A stretch of DNA of 54,560 bases, taken from a virus. Location: positions 1 to 54,560 of the IMG/VR virus record IMGVR_UViG_3300042485_001100. One strand, written 5' to 3'. Made by a program: the position numbers and the translations under genes. The notes under the pieces are model-generated. The model made no database searches, had not been told where the DNA came from, and saw only the letters and a list, made by a program, of their open reading frames with translations. Below are positions 1-8,324 of the stretch, piece by piece (the stretch's first letter is position 1; the number at the start of each line of letters is the position of its first letter).

Positions 1-2
1 CA

Positions 3-2150
3 AATACAGCAAACAGATGGATACGTGTAGACACAAGAGATCAAGATTATCACAAGAAGAGTGTAGTCTCTGGTCCATTTAAAGCAACAGATCCAATTGT
101 TGTTGATATTACTGGTCCAGATAATGTATCTTCCGTAAATACATCTGGCGGACTAGACACCACTGGAATTGTAGGATTTAACGGGTACGCAAACATCTCA
201 TGGCCAGCAATTACTGGCGGTGGAATTCGTGGTTATCGAATAAGATTTAGGCCAATAACAACTCCTGCTTCAAGTTATTCATATGCAGACTCTCCTGGAA
301 CTGGAACTTCTTACAGGCTTGCAGGACTAGGGGCTGGACTAACTTATGAAATAGCCATTGCAACATATGATGAATACAATAACACATCGTCTAGTTATGT
401 TGCTGGATCAAATGTTACTGTAGGAGGAACTCCTTATATTGCAAGCACAGTAGATGTTACTGGTTTTTTTAGGGCAAAGGCAAATCCTACTGATGCAGAT
501 TCAACTGCATTTAAATTTGGATATGGAATAGAGACTGGCAAACGAGGACTAGCATTTAATGCAAGTAACTATTGGCACATAGACTCTAACCAATCTGCTT
601 TATTTAAAGTTGGCGGACCAACTTCCAACTATCTTTTGTGGGATGGCTCTAAGTTAACTGTAGATGGGGATATAAACGCAAAGGGCGGAAACTTTAGCGG
701 TAACATATTTATGTCTACTAGCGGTGCATCAATTTATAATGGAACCATTGATTCCGCCACTGGTAATCTAACTGGCAACGGATTTGCCTTAAACTCAACA
801 GGACTTAAGGTTGCTAATGGAGTCAACTCAGTAACTATAGCAGCAGCAACTGGAACAATAACAGCTAATGCTGGATCAATTGGTGGATGGAGTCTTAGCG
901 GCAGCACGTTATCAAAAAACAATGTTATATTAGACAGCACGGGCCAGATACAAGTTGGTGCAACTGCAGCTAATAGTGTTTATTTAAAGTCATCTGGTGA
1001 CTATGTAATATGGGCTGGCAACAATACGCCAGACGCTAATGCTAAATTTAGAGTTCATAAAGATGGAACCTTATATGCCGTAGGAGCAGTATTTGGAGCT
1101 GGGTCAAGTATTGTTGGATATGGAACAACAGCGCAGGTAACTGCAGCACAAACAACAGCAACAAATGCTGCAAACACTGCAACATCTGCATCAACAACAG
1201 CAAACGCTGCTGCAACTGCTGCTGCAACTGCAAAAACTGCAGCAGACGCAGCTAAGGCTATAGCTGACGCAGCCCTTCCTTCAGCAAGCTTTAACAGAGA
1301 TGCTATTGTAAATAGTATCAATAGCACAACAACAACTACAACAATTAATGGTGGTAAAATAACCACAGGAACAATTTCTGCAAATGCTGTAGTTTCTGAC
1401 TTTATTTCTGCATTCTCTATAAATGCAGACAAGATAACTGCTGGAATGATTAAGGGTATCGATATTGATATTTCTACAGATACAAGCTCTGGAAGATTTA
1501 AAACATCTTATGTAAGATCTGGTCCTGTAGATAGTGCAGGAGTCACTTCAACCGCGATTAATGCCGTTGCTTTTGTCAGTACAACTACAAGTGGTTGGGT
1601 TACTAGTTGCTATCCTTACTGGAATGGTGGAGCAGACCTAGGACTTGGAAACTTTAGGTGGAGAAGACTGATGGTTGGAAACGGTAATTATGGAGTAGCA
1701 GCAGACTCATATATAGATTTAGGAGAAAACACTACAAGAATTTTTTCTAATGGTAGAATTTTTGCAAATACTTTAGGAACTGGCTCTGGAAACTCTATAG
1801 TTCAAGACGCAGGGTTTTTAAGAGTTCAAACCTCTAGTTTAAGGTATAAGGAGAATATACAGGAAATAGGTAAGGACGGGTACTTAGGTATAATAAATTC
1901 ATTAAAGCCAGTAACATACAATTATATTGGAGATACTGGATATAATGGAGGACCAAGAACTCTTTCTGGTCTTATTGCTGAAGATCTTCATGAAATACCA
2001 CAACTTAGAACAGTTGTTAATTATAATGAAGAAAATCAACCAGACGGCATAGCATATGATAGATTAACCGCTTCCCTAGTTTTGGCTATACAGGAGATGT
2101 CAGATAAAATAGACACACTTTCTTCAAGGATTGACGCACTTGAATCATAA
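3..2150 (+). CDS. Tail fibre / receptor-binding protein with C-terminal S74 intramolecular chaperone (5' truncated)
   Basis: The reading frame is open to the left edge of the window, so the start lies outside it; the ATG at 636 is internal. The first 130 or so codons look like a fibronectin type III fold (SWPAI... YRIRFR ... LTYEIAIATYD). Long Gly/Ser/Thr-rich beta-structured stretches and an Ala-rich helical segment (about 1140-1270) follow. The last 110 residues form a peptidase S74 domain: QTSSLRYKENI at about 1827-1859, then GLIAEDLHEIP. In this family the domain trimerises the fibre and cleaves itself at a Ser in the SSxRxK motif (Ser codons 1833-1838). Likely a trimeric host-recognition fibre or spike; receptor unknown. 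Confidence 0.88.
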   Translation, partial: NTANRWIRVDTRDQDYHKKSVVSGPFKATDPIVVDITGPDNVSSVNTSGGLDTTGIVGFNGYANISWPAITGGGIRGYRIRFRPITTPASSYSYADSPGTGTSYRLAGLGAGLTYEIAIATYDEYNNTSSSYVAGSNVTVGGTPYIASTVDVTGFFRAKANPTDADSTAFKFGYGIETGKRGLAFNASNYWHIDSNQSALFKVGGPTSNYLLWDGSKLTVDGDINAKGGNFSGNIFMSTSGASIYNGTIDSATGNLTGNGFALNSTGLKVANGVNSVTIAAATGTITANAGSIGGWSLSGSTLSKNNVILDSTGQIQVGATAANSVYLKSSGDYVIWAGNNTPDANAKFRVHKDGTLYAVGAVFGAGSSIVGYGTTAQVTAAQTTATNAANTATSASTTANAAATAAATAKTAADAAKAIADAALPSASFNRDAIVNSINSTTTTTTINGGKITTGTISANAVVSDFISAFSINADKITAGMIKGIDIDISTDTSSGRFKTSYVRSGPVDSAGVTSTAINAVAFVSTTTSGWVTSCYPYWNGGADLGLGNFRWRRLMVGNGNYGVAADSYIDLGENTTRIFSNGRIFANTLGTGSGNSIVQDAGFLRVQTSSLRYKENIQEIGKDGYLGIINSLKPVTYNYIGDTGYNGGPRTLSGLIAEDLHEIPQLRTVVNYNEENQPDGIAYDRLTASLVLAIQEMSDKIDTLSSRIDALES

Positions 2151-2159
2151 TGGTATACT
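2131..2159 (+). promoter_or_regulatory. Promoter TTGACG-17-TATACT ahead of the small structural genes
   Basis: TTGACG at 2131-2136 and TATACT at 2154-2159 are separated by 17 bases, with TGG just before the -10 (extended -10). It overlaps the end of the fibre gene. The predicted start near 2166 leaves a short leader carrying AAGGAG for the gene at 2182. Confidence 0.65.
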
Positions 2160-2181
2160 GTAAATCTATCAAGGAGATATA

Positions 2182-2328
2182 ATGGATAAGGCAGAATTAG
2201 TTATAGCAGCATTACAGCAACGTATTGGAGAGCTTGTCTCACAATACGAGACACATATTGCAATTCTTCGTGCAGAAATAACGCAGCTTCAAGAAGCACA
2301 AAAAAATACGGAGTCTGAGGAGAAGTAA
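2182..2328 (+). CDS. 48-residue coiled-coil protein
   Basis: ATG preceded by AAGGAG at 2171, a good ribosome site. The product is almost entirely one amphipathic helix with heptad-like Leu/Ile spacing (LVIAALQQRIGELV, then IAILRAEITQLQEA) and an acidic tail. It sits between the tail fibre and a small structural gene and stops one base before that gene, so a small fibre- or baseplate-associated helical protein is possible. No family recognised. Confidence 0.7.
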   Translation: MDKAELVIAALQQRIGELVSQYETHIAILRAEITQLQEAQKNTESEEK

Positions 2329-2751
2329 ATGGCAGAGCAATTAAAACCAATGCAGGTGAATCCAGGCGACCCTATTACATCAGAGTTACTGGCTAGCATT
2401 GTTGCCAATATTAATATTATCAATACTATGGCAAATAGTACTACATCTGGTGCAGGCGGATCAGATGGAGGAGCAAATCCAGTATCTGGCCAAGTAATTG
2501 AGTCTGGTAGATTAAAGGTCCCATGCAATACTGCTGGAACTGGCAAAAAGACAGTTACTTTTACAAAAACTTTTGCAGCAAGGCCTAATGTTATGCTTAC
2601 ACTTTGGCAAGCAAGTTCTGCCAACTTTTTAAAGCATAAGTACTTGCCAGTTGTAACAACAGCCAGTGCGACAGAATTTACAATCCAAATGCTACCTGTT
2701 GGTGCAACAGCAAATGGTGAAATCTACGTTCAATGGGTTGCGGTGTCCTAG
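2329..2751 (+). CDS. Small virion protein with H-type-lectin-like C-terminal beta domain
   Basis: 140 residues, starting directly after the stop of the preceding gene. An N-terminal helical part (residues 1-40) is followed by a Gly/Ser linker and a beta-rich C-terminal half with the pattern VTFTKTFAARPNVMLTLWQ ... FTIQM ... GEIYVQWVAV. This resembles the H-type lectin fold seen in phage tail proteins (V-x-F-x-x-x-F-x-x-x-P-x-V). The position after the fibre gene supports a host-surface-binding or decorating role. The fold is assigned by pattern only. Confidence 0.6.
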   Translation: MAEQLKPMQVNPGDPITSELLASIVANINIINTMANSTTSGAGGSDGGANPVSGQVIESGRLKVPCNTAGTGKKTVTFTKTFAARPNVMLTLWQASSANFLKHKYLPVVTTASATEFTIQMLPVGATANGEIYVQWVAVS

Positions 2752-2761
2752 CTAAACTCTA

Positions 2762-2789
2762 TTGACAATATAAATCATAATGCTACAAT
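2762..2789 (+). promoter_or_regulatory. Promoter TTGACA-16-TGC-TACAAT
   Basis: Consensus -35 TTGACA (2762-2767), 16-base spacer, extended -10 TGCTACAAT (hexamer 2784-2789). It drives the metallophosphoesterase/helicase/primase operon starting at 2845. A perfect 10-bp hairpin lies just past the predicted start point. Confidence 0.75.
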
Positions 2790-2802
2790 TCAATGTAGCG
2801 TA

Positions 2803-2826
2803 TAGGCCATGAACACTCATGGCCTA
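2803..2826 (+). promoter_or_regulatory. Perfect 10-bp inverted repeat at the 5' end of the operon mRNA
   Basis: TAGGCCATGA (2803-2812), ACAC loop, TCATGGCCTA (2817-2826). It begins about 7 bases after the predicted transcription start and ends 18 bases before the ATG at 2845. No T-run follows, so it is not a terminator. A 5' stabilising hairpin or an operator is likelier. Confidence 0.65.
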
Positions 2827-2844
2827 ATAGCATTAAGGTAAATA

Positions 2845-3645
2845 ATGACAAACGATTTAAAGTGGATGCTGTCTTCGGACCAGCAGTTCCCTTATCAAGA
2901 TGACAAGATGATCGAGCTTTGGTTTAAAGTAATGAAGTGGTTTAAGCCAGACGTCGTTGACTACCTTGGTGACACAGATGATCAAGCATGTTATAGCAAG
3001 TATACAGAAGGTCGTTCAGCAGAGTTTATGCAGCTTCATAAAAATGACAGTAGAGATTTAATTGTTCCTATGATGCGCCATGAAGCAAAAGGAGCCAGAG
3101 ATTTTTATGCTAAGACAAGAGAGATGCTACCTAACGCTCAGTTATTTTCTGCTTTAGGCAATCACGATATACGCATCTTTAATTATGTTGATGCCAAGCT
3201 TCCAGATTATATTAACGAAGTAACACCCGAAGCATTGTGGTCTTTAGACTCACTTGGGTATGAATACATTTATTATGATGAGCTTCCTAAGCGCCGCTTT
3301 GGAGACATACATGTACACCACGGACTCTCAATTGCGGCAACTGGGTCTGCAAGAAAAGACATGGAAGATATGCAGATCTCTTTGATTAGAGGTCACTCAC
3401 ACAGAATTGCTTCACATATGGTTACATATGAGTTAAGAAATAATGGTGCAGGAGAAACTCTTCGTGGATATGAAATTGGTCACATGTGTGATGAAAAGGG
3501 TCCAGGAATGAAGTACACTCAACATCACGATTGGCAAAAGGGGTTTGCGGTAGCACACATCGTAAATGATTATCCTCATATTCAAATGATCCATGTTTCA
3601 CCAGATTACTCATGCGTTGTGGATGGAAAGTTCTTTCAAGTATGA
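2845..3645 (+). CDS. Calcineurin-like metallophosphoesterase
   Basis: 266 residues with the metallophosphoesterase motifs in order: SSDQQ (D12), YLGDTDD (G42-D43), ALGNHD (105-108), VHHG (H159) and GHSH (183-186). These provide the two-metal site of the PF00149 fold. Such enzymes hydrolyse phosphodiesters or phosphomonoesters; the phage substrate cannot be read from sequence. It leads the replication operon behind a strong promoter, suggesting a DNA-processing role. The ATG overlaps nothing upstream; the stop overlaps the next ATG (ATGA). Confidence 0.85.
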   Translation: MTNDLKWMLSSDQQFPYQDDKMIELWFKVMKWFKPDVVDYLGDTDDQACYSKYTEGRSAEFMQLHKNDSRDLIVPMMRHEAKGARDFYAKTREMLPNAQLFSALGNHDIRIFNYVDAKLPDYINEVTPEALWSLDSLGYEYIYYDELPKRRFGDIHVHHGLSIAATGSARKDMEDMQISLIRGHSHRIASHMVTYELRNNGAGETLRGYEIGHMCDEKGPGMKYTQHHDWQKGFAVAHIVNDYPHIQMIHVSPDYSCVVDGKFFQV

Positions 3646-3830
3646 TAACCTGTAATAAATGTAATGGAAGAGTATTTGTAGATAGAGTGTTTTCTCAGAA
3701 GCTACATATGGAATTGTTTTGCATCATGTGCGGCAAGCGCTGGATGATGAATAAAAATACAAACAAGTTGGGCAAATGGCTGGAAAAGATAGAGGAAGAT
3801 CAATTAAAACGATACGGTATTTCTTCTTAA
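3642..3830 (+). CDS. Small zinc-ribbon protein
   Basis: 62 residues from the ATG that overlaps the preceding stop (ATGA, 3642-3645); a longer in-frame start at 3612 would lie inside the upstream gene. Two CxxC knuckles (CNKC near residue 4 and CIMC near 33) suggest one zinc site. A Lys/Glu-rich helical tail follows. Its 3' end overlaps the next gene by 55 bases. Confidence 0.7.
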   Translation: MITCNKCNGRVFVDRVFSQKLHMELFCIMCGKRWMMNKNTNKLGKWLEKIEEDQLKRYGISS

Positions 3831-4258
3831 ACGGGAAAATACATAAGGTCATTAGCTCATCAAGAGCCAAAGACCAAGTAATTGCTTGGTGCTATCCAGA
3901 TGCAAAAAGAGTTTTGTATCCTTATTCAGAAGTTAATAAACATATGGGCAATGCATACAGCGTTGTACAAGTTGCAGAAATGTTAAATAAGCATAGAGTA
4001 ACAATACAGGATTATATATTAGAGGAAAAGATTAAGACTCCTCAAAAAATATATCCAATAGGAAGCCTTTCTAAAGAAGGCTGGTCTAAGTATATGTTTA
4101 GCGAAGAAGATATATTAGATTTACATCAATATATTTTAGATTCTGGCCATTCTAATAATATGCCATCAAAGGCAGAATTATTGGCTCTTCTCAAACACAG
4201 CTTTGTATTGTATACTAAGACAAGTAGCGGGTTCGTACCAGTTTGGAAGGCGGATTAA
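3776..4258 (+). CDS. MerR-like helix-turn-helix DNA-binding protein
   Basis: 160 residues. The N-terminus (RSIKTIRYFFLNGKIHKV) is a basic beta-hairpin-like segment. Residues about 62-82 (YSVVQVAEMLNKHRVTIQDY) form a MerR/excisionase-type helix-turn-helix, followed by the wing-like PIGSLSKEGWSKYMFSEEDI typical of such modules. Probably binds DNA at or near the replication region. The overlapping start at 3776 is kept because the motif M-x-x-K-x-R-S before RYFF would be lost with any later start. Confidence 0.72.
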   Translation: MAGKDRGRSIKTIRYFFLNGKIHKVISSSRAKDQVIAWCYPDAKRVLYPYSEVNKHMGNAYSVVQVAEMLNKHRVTIQDYILEEKIKTPQKIYPIGSLSKEGWSKYMFSEEDILDLHQYILDSGHSNNMPSKAELLALLKHSFVLYTKTSSGFVPVWKAD

Positions 4259-4368
4259 TGGCAAGCAACAGAACTATTTTTTGTCCTATATGTAAAAAAG
4301 ACATAGAGGTAAGATCTGGTTTTGCACACTTTACATTGAATAGACACATTAAGGAGCACAGCAAATGA
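4258..4368 (+). CDS. 36-residue C2H2-like zinc finger protein
   Basis: Starts at the TAATG overlap with the preceding gene and ends at the ATGA overlap with the next, so it is embedded in the operon. The sequence has CPIC near residue 9 and NRHIKEH near the end, a C2H2-like zinc-finger arrangement. Probably a DNA- or protein-binding mini-finger. Confidence 0.65.
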   Translation: MASNRTIFCPICKKDIEVRSGFAHFTLNRHIKEHSK

Positions 4369-4568
4369 CAACAAGAGTCAAAGTGGATCTTTCTTTTACC
4401 AGAAATCTAGGTAACTACGAGAGCATTAAAATTGGCGTAGGGGTTGAAGATGATGTTAGGCAGGGAGAGACAGTCGATGCTGCCACAGAAAGAGTCTACG
4501 CATTTGTTGAAGGAAAGCTAATTCAAAAAACTGCTGAGGTAGAAGAAGAGCTTAAGAATGGCAAATAA
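4365..4568 (+). CDS. Conserved phage protein, 67 residues
   Basis: Starts in an ATGA overlap. The predicted fold is two beta strands (TRVKVDLSF and SIKIGVGVEDD) followed by a long helix (DAATERVYAFVEGKLIQKTAEVEEEL). It lies between a zinc finger and the helicase region; no family recognised. The beta-beta-alpha pattern and operon position suggest a small replication accessory factor, which is inference. Confidence 0.68.
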   Translation: MTTRVKVDLSFTRNLGNYESIKIGVGVEDDVRQGETVDAATERVYAFVEGKLIQKTAEVEEELKNGK

Positions 4569-4878
4569 TAAAGAGCCATATGTTCTGATGAGTCTTTACC
4601 AAAACCTTTATACTGAAAAGTATAAGAAGCCTGCAACCATAAATAAGTTTAGAGAAAAGTGGGCAATGCAAGATGTTATTGATAGCGTTGGAATGGATAA
4701 GGCAATAGATTTAATGAACTATTATTTTTCTTTAGAAAAGTTTGGTCATCCACTTCAGTTCTTCTACTACAACTTTGACAAAATGGAACAGACCAGAATT
4801 GAATTGCAAAAAGATATCGAGACACGTCGTTTATTGAGAGAGAATACCAAGAAGATGGTGGAGGAAGGCGGACTATGA
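4558..4878 (+). CDS. All-alpha protein immediately upstream of the helicase; possible helicase loader
   Basis: 106 residues, predicted all-helical, with conserved aromatic positions (MNYYFSLEKFGHPLQFFYYNF) and a basic C-terminal helix. It overlaps the DnaB-type helicase gene by 4 bases (ATGA). Helicase loaders in many phages are small helical proteins encoded next to the helicase, so that role is plausible but not shown by any motif. Confidence 0.7.
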   Translation: MANNKEPYVLMSLYQNLYTEKYKKPATINKFREKWAMQDVIDSVGMDKAIDLMNYYFSLEKFGHPLQFFYYNFDKMEQTRIELQKDIETRRLLRENTKKMVEEGGL

Positions 4879-6122
4879 ATACCGAAGCAACATTAATTTC
4901 TGCTATCTGTAAGAATAAAGACATCAGCGTTGTTATGGCTGAAAATGTAGATGAGCTATTTACTTCACACGGAGATGTTTGGGAAGGCCTTAAGTCATAC
5001 TATAATAAGTTTAAAGGCATTCCAGAGGTTGGTATCCTGCAGGAAAAGTTTAAGGACTTCGAGCCAGACTTAAATGTAACAGCAGAAACTGCGTACTACT
5101 TGGATAATCTAAAGAATGAGTTCTTATCAAGTAGACTAAAGAGTATTTTAATTCGTGGCGGGTCTATGCTAAAAGAAGATGCTGCCTCTAGAGTCATTGG
5201 AGAGCTTCAGTCTCAATTAGCTAGTTTAAATAAGTATACTAATAATGTTCGTGACCTAGATGTGACAGATGCTGATAACGCAATTAAGCATTTAGAGGCC
5301 CTTAAGGTCCGTACAGCCGAGATGGGTGGATCTCCAGGTATTAAGACTGGCTTCCAGTCAATCGACCTTGCATACCCCACTGGAATGGCTCCAGGGCACC
5401 TTATAGTCGCTATTGGCTGGCCAGGAAGGGGTAAGACATGGTTCACCTCTTATCTAGCCTGTAAGGCCTGGGAACAAGGATTTAAGCCCATGATCGTTTC
5501 CCTTGAAATGACACCAGAGAATATGCGTGACAGAATTTATACTATGCTTGGTTCTGGTTTATTTAAAGCCAGTGACTTTGCAAAGGGAGATATTAATATT
5601 GATGACTTTAGAAGTTGGTCAAATAAAAAGTTTGCGGACAAGAATAAGTTTATTCTAGTTTCCAATGAAGGCTCTGGTAATGTAACTCCTAATGCTATTC
5701 AGGCAAAGATTGATCAGCATAAGCCAGACATTGTTATTTTGGATTACCACCAGTTGTTTACAGATAATAATAATTCAAAAGCTCCTACTGAGCGTAATAT
5801 GAATATCTCTCGTGAGTTTAAAAACTTGGCGGTTAGAAACAATATTCCTATCATTGATATTACTGCTGCAACTGCAGATGATATTACAGATCAAGACAAT
5901 CCGCCAATGATGAGTCAAGTGGCATGGTCAAAAGCAATTGAATACGATGCTGATATGGCTATGGCTATTCATAAGTACAAGGGCACTGATATGATCGAGG
6001 TTGTATCTAGAAAAAATAGACACGGACACGACTTTGGAGTATTTTTAGACTGGGATATCAATAGAGGTATCGTTAAGGAGATTTACGAAAACCCATTTGA
6101 AAATGACGCACAAAAGAATTAA
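4875..6122 (+). CDS. dnaB: DnaB-type replicative helicase
   Basis: 415 residues. N-terminal helical domain (about 1-110), then a RecA-fold ATPase with Walker A GWPGRGKT (181-188), the H2 segment SLEMTPENM and Walker B IVILD ending at D290, followed by the KNRHG region near the C-terminus. It unwinds the fork 5'-3' and works with the primase encoded just downstream. Shorter than bacterial DnaB (about 450-470), as usual in phages. Downstream genes overlap, so it is in one operon with primase. Confidence 0.92.
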   Translation: MNTEATLISAICKNKDISVVMAENVDELFTSHGDVWEGLKSYYNKFKGIPEVGILQEKFKDFEPDLNVTAETAYYLDNLKNEFLSSRLKSILIRGGSMLKEDAASRVIGELQSQLASLNKYTNNVRDLDVTDADNAIKHLEALKVRTAEMGGSPGIKTGFQSIDLAYPTGMAPGHLIVAIGWPGRGKTWFTSYLACKAWEQGFKPMIVSLEMTPENMRDRIYTMLGSGLFKASDFAKGDINIDDFRSWSNKKFADKNKFILVSNEGSGNVTPNAIQAKIDQHKPDIVILDYHQLFTDNNNSKAPTERNMNISREFKNLAVRNNIPIIDITAATADDITDQDNPPMMSQVAWSKAIEYDADMAMAIHKYKGTDMIEVVSRKNRHGHDFGVFLDWDINRGIVKEIYENPFENDAQKN

Positions 6123-6405
6123 AAGATTTCAGATTGAAGTTGAGTTTTATGACAACGCACAACTAATAAGTCTAAAACCACAATATGAAAATCTTCTTAT
6201 ACAGGACATGCGGGGCAAAGGTTACGTAAGAGTTTTAGATATAGACCCAGCATTTTCAATTGAATTTACTGGTGAAACATGGAAGTTCCTAATGACACTC
6301 CATGGCGTATATGTAGGAAAGAGGAAGGCATGGCAATCAGAGGGTATAACTCAAAGCAAATTGATACCACGGAATATGCCCCAAGTCATATCAAATCAAT
6401 CCTAA
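6103..6405 (+). CDS. Conserved hypothetical protein between helicase and primase
   Basis: 100 residues from ATG 6103 (an in-frame TTG at 6097 is possible). It overlaps the helicase end by 20 bases and the primase start by 76 bases. Basic N-terminus (MTHKRIKRF) and a mostly beta pattern (IEVEFYDN ... GYVRVLDIDPAFSIEF). No family recognised. Nesting between the two replication genes argues for co-translation. Confidence 0.65.
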   Translation: MTHKRIKRFQIEVEFYDNAQLISLKPQYENLLIQDMRGKGYVRVLDIDPAFSIEFTGETWKFLMTLHGVYVGKRKAWQSEGITQSKLIPRNMPQVISNQS

Positions 6406-7325
6406 AAGAAATTGGATTGAACATTGTTGGTGAGACAGGGAATGACTTTCTATGCTACTGCCCATTTCATTCCAATAGACATACATCTAGTTTTAGCGTA
6501 AGTCAAACATCTGGTGCATTTATTTGCTTTAATCCAGCATGCGGAGAAACTGGAACACTAATTGAATTAATTAAAAGAACTATGCACAAGAATGATTTTC
6601 AATCACTAAGGTTAATTGCAAATAAAGAAACAGAAGCACTTAATAATTTTGACGAGATGATGGAAGATATACTTTCTGACAAGCCAGTGTTTCAAGAATT
6701 TTCTCAAGAGACACTAGATAGACTTCACTCAGATCTCGGATCCAGTTCTATTGCTAGAAGCTACCTTGAGTCTAGAGGAATTAACATAGACTCTATGAAA
6801 CATTTTAATCTTGGATATTCTTCATCAATGAATATGGTAGTCACTCCTGTTCATAGCCCAGATGCAATCCCTATTGGTATAGTTGGAAGATCTATTGAGG
6901 GAAAGACTTTTAAAAATAGTACCAACTTGCCAAAGAGCAAAACACTTTTTAATATTCATAGGGCTAAAAAAATTGGCCAGCAGGTAATAGTATGTGAATC
7001 TAATTTTGATGCAATAAGAATTCATCAGGCTGGATTTCCTAACGTTGTTGCTACGCTAGGAGGATTTCTCTCAAATGAACAGCAGTCTTTGTTAAATAGA
7101 TACTTTAACAAGATAATTATAATGACAGATGCAGATGAAGCTGGAAGAGAACTAGGCAGGTCTATCTCATCTAAGTTACGCAATAAAGATATTTCTTGGG
7201 CCTCATTTGGGTATAAAGAAATTTATCCAAATAAAGCCAAAGATGCTGGTGATTTAACTGAAGAAGAAATAAAAGCATGCGTAAAAAATTCAGTATCAGA
7301 TATTGAATATCGTTCTTGGATATGA
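6330..7325 (+). CDS. dnaG: DnaG-type DNA primase (CHC2 zinc finger plus TOPRIM)
   Basis: 331 residues from ATG 6330, preceded by AGGAAG; a longer in-frame start at 6279 lacks a ribosome site. The CHC2-like zinc finger uses C44, H47, C66 and C71 (CPFH ... CFNPAC). The TOPRIM core has the acidic VCESNFDAIR and MTDADEAG. Compact compared with bacterial DnaG (about 600 residues): the C-terminal helicase-binding domain is reduced or absent. It synthesises RNA primers for the DnaE polymerase encoded downstream. Confidence 0.9.
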   Translation: MAIRGYNSKQIDTTEYAPSHIKSILKEIGLNIVGETGNDFLCYCPFHSNRHTSSFSVSQTSGAFICFNPACGETGTLIELIKRTMHKNDFQSLRLIANKETEALNNFDEMMEDILSDKPVFQEFSQETLDRLHSDLGSSSIARSYLESRGINIDSMKHFNLGYSSSMNMVVTPVHSPDAIPIGIVGRSIEGKTFKNSTNLPKSKTLFNIHRAKKIGQQVIVCESNFDAIRIHQAGFPNVVATLGGFLSNEQQSLLNRYFNKIIIMTDADEAGRELGRSISSKLRNKDISWASFGYKEIYPNKAKDAGDLTEEEIKACVKNSVSDIEYRSWI

Positions 7326-7331
7326 TATACT
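7303..7331 (+). promoter_or_regulatory. Promoter TTGAAT-17-TGA-TATACT
   Basis: -35 TTGAAT (7303-7308), 17-base spacer, -10 TATACT (7326-7331) with an upstream TG. It overlaps the end of the primase gene and gives the ssDNA-binding gene its own transcript. Confidence 0.68.
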
Positions 7332-7340
7332 AAACAGACA

Positions 7341-7357
7341 GATGGATCTATACCATC
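7341..7357 (+). promoter_or_regulatory. Small hairpin at the 5' end of the ssDNA-binding-protein mRNA
   Basis: GATGG (7341-7345) and CCATC (7353-7357) pair across a 7-base loop, a few bases after the predicted start. Same placement as the hairpins at 2803, 23265 and 36802. Confidence 0.4.
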
Positions 7358-7380
7358 AACTATAAGAAAAGAGGATACAA

Positions 7381-8058
7381 GTGGGTATTGTAAAAGGATT
7401 AAAAGGATTAAATCAAGTAATGGATAAGCCTTCGTATAGCGAAAGCGATGGAACAAAGGCACGTTGGGCAAAGCTAGAAGATGCAGAGAGCGTAAAGGTT
7501 CGTTTCTTGCAAGAGCTTGACCCAGACTCACCTACATATGACGAGTCAAAAGGTTTGGGATTTATTGCCGTAGAGCATACTAACCCTAAAGATTACAAGC
7601 GCAAGGCACTTTGCTCAATGGAAGATCAAGGCAAGTGTTACGGTTGCGAACAACACCGCAAAGATTATAAGGCGGGATGGAAGGGTCGTTCACGACTTTA
7701 CATGAATGTTTTAATCGATGACGGAAAAGAAGAGCCTTACGTAGCTATTCTTTCTCAGGGTTCAAGTGGAAAGACTATTACTCCAACTCTAATTGAGTAC
7801 GCTGGAGAAATGGGCTCAATTACAAATCTTATGTGGCGCATTAAGCGCACTGGAACTAAGACAGACACAAGCTACACGATCATCCCTTTAGCTAAGGATG
7901 AAACACCATTCGACTCTTCAGCACTTGAGTTGTATGATCTAGAAACAACTGCAATCCGCGACTTGCCATACACTGAGCAAGAAGCGTTCTTTAACGGAGA
8001 AGGCGGAAGTCAAGAGTCTTCGTCTGCTTCAGATTCAGACAGCAGCCTAGTCTGGTAA
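7381..8058 (+). CDS. gp32-like single-stranded DNA-binding protein
   Basis: 225 residues from GTG 7381 with AGAGGA upstream. A central zinc-type cluster (ALCSMEDQGKCYGCEQHR, about residues 78-95) sits within an OB-fold-like beta region. The C-terminus is acidic and Ser/Asp rich, ending SDSDSSLVW, as in SSB tails that recruit partner proteins. With its own promoter and terminator it is likely highly expressed, which fits coating of replication-fork ssDNA. Identification is by architecture and context; the family match is not proven. Confidence 0.75.
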   Translation: MGIVKGLKGLNQVMDKPSYSESDGTKARWAKLEDAESVKVRFLQELDPDSPTYDESKGLGFIAVEHTNPKDYKRKALCSMEDQGKCYGCEQHRKDYKAGWKGRSRLYMNVLIDDGKEEPYVAILSQGSSGKTITPTLIEYAGEMGSITNLMWRIKRTGTKTDTSYTIIPLAKDETPFDSSALELYDLETTAIRDLPYTEQEAFFNGEGGSQESSSASDSDSSLVW

Positions 8059-8069
8059 CTATTTATTGT

Positions 8070-8095
8070 CAGGGGCAGTCTATTGACTGCCCCTG
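8070..8095 (+). terminator. 11-bp hairpin terminator after the ssDNA-binding gene
   Basis: CAGGGGCAGTC (8070-8080), TATT loop, GACTGCCCCTG (8085-8095), followed by CATTATTT. The T-tract is weak, but the stem is perfect and GC-rich. The loop and 3' arm also contain the -35 of the next promoter (TTGACT, 8083-8088). Confidence 0.7.
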
Positions 8096-8111
8096 CATTA
8101 TTTAGTAAAAT
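8083..8111 (+). promoter_or_regulatory. Promoter TTGACT-17-TAAAAT inside a terminator hairpin
   Basis: -35 TTGACT (8083-8088) lies in the loop and 3' arm of the upstream terminator. The -10 TAAAAT is at 8106-8111. The ATG at 8118 is 6 bases past the -10, implying a leaderless mRNA for the zinc-protein/DnaE operon. Confidence 0.6.
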
Positions 8112-8117
8112 AGCAAT

Positions 8118-8324
8118 ATGATTTCTTACGAAATACCAGACCCGTTTGAAACTTTTGTATATAACAAGTACAAAAATTATGTAGGCGCTACCTACGATTT
8201 CTTTGCTAAAGAATGGCATATGAAATGTGGTTGTTGCAAAGAAGATCTTTACGCACCAAATAAAAAAACATTGACAAAGATTAGACTTTATCATACTAGA
8301 AATGAATGCACAGGCGGATACTAA
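8118..8324 (+). CDS. Small zinc-binding protein preceding the polymerase
   Basis: 68 residues. A CGCC cluster near residue 39 and a later HxxxxC form a likely zinc site. The rest is aromatic-rich (YEIPDPFETFVYNKYKNYV). The ATG sits 6 bases after a -10, so translation is probably leaderless. The stop overlaps the DnaE start (TAATG), implying translational coupling. Confidence 0.68.
   Translation: MISYEIPDPFETFVYNKYKNYVGATYDFFAKEWHMKCGCCKEDLYAPNKKTLTKIRLYHTRNECTGGY

Noticed and set aside
1055-1432. 125-codon minus-strand ORF in the tail fibre
   Set aside because: Antisense of Ala/Thr-rich fibre repeats; valine/alanine low complexity.
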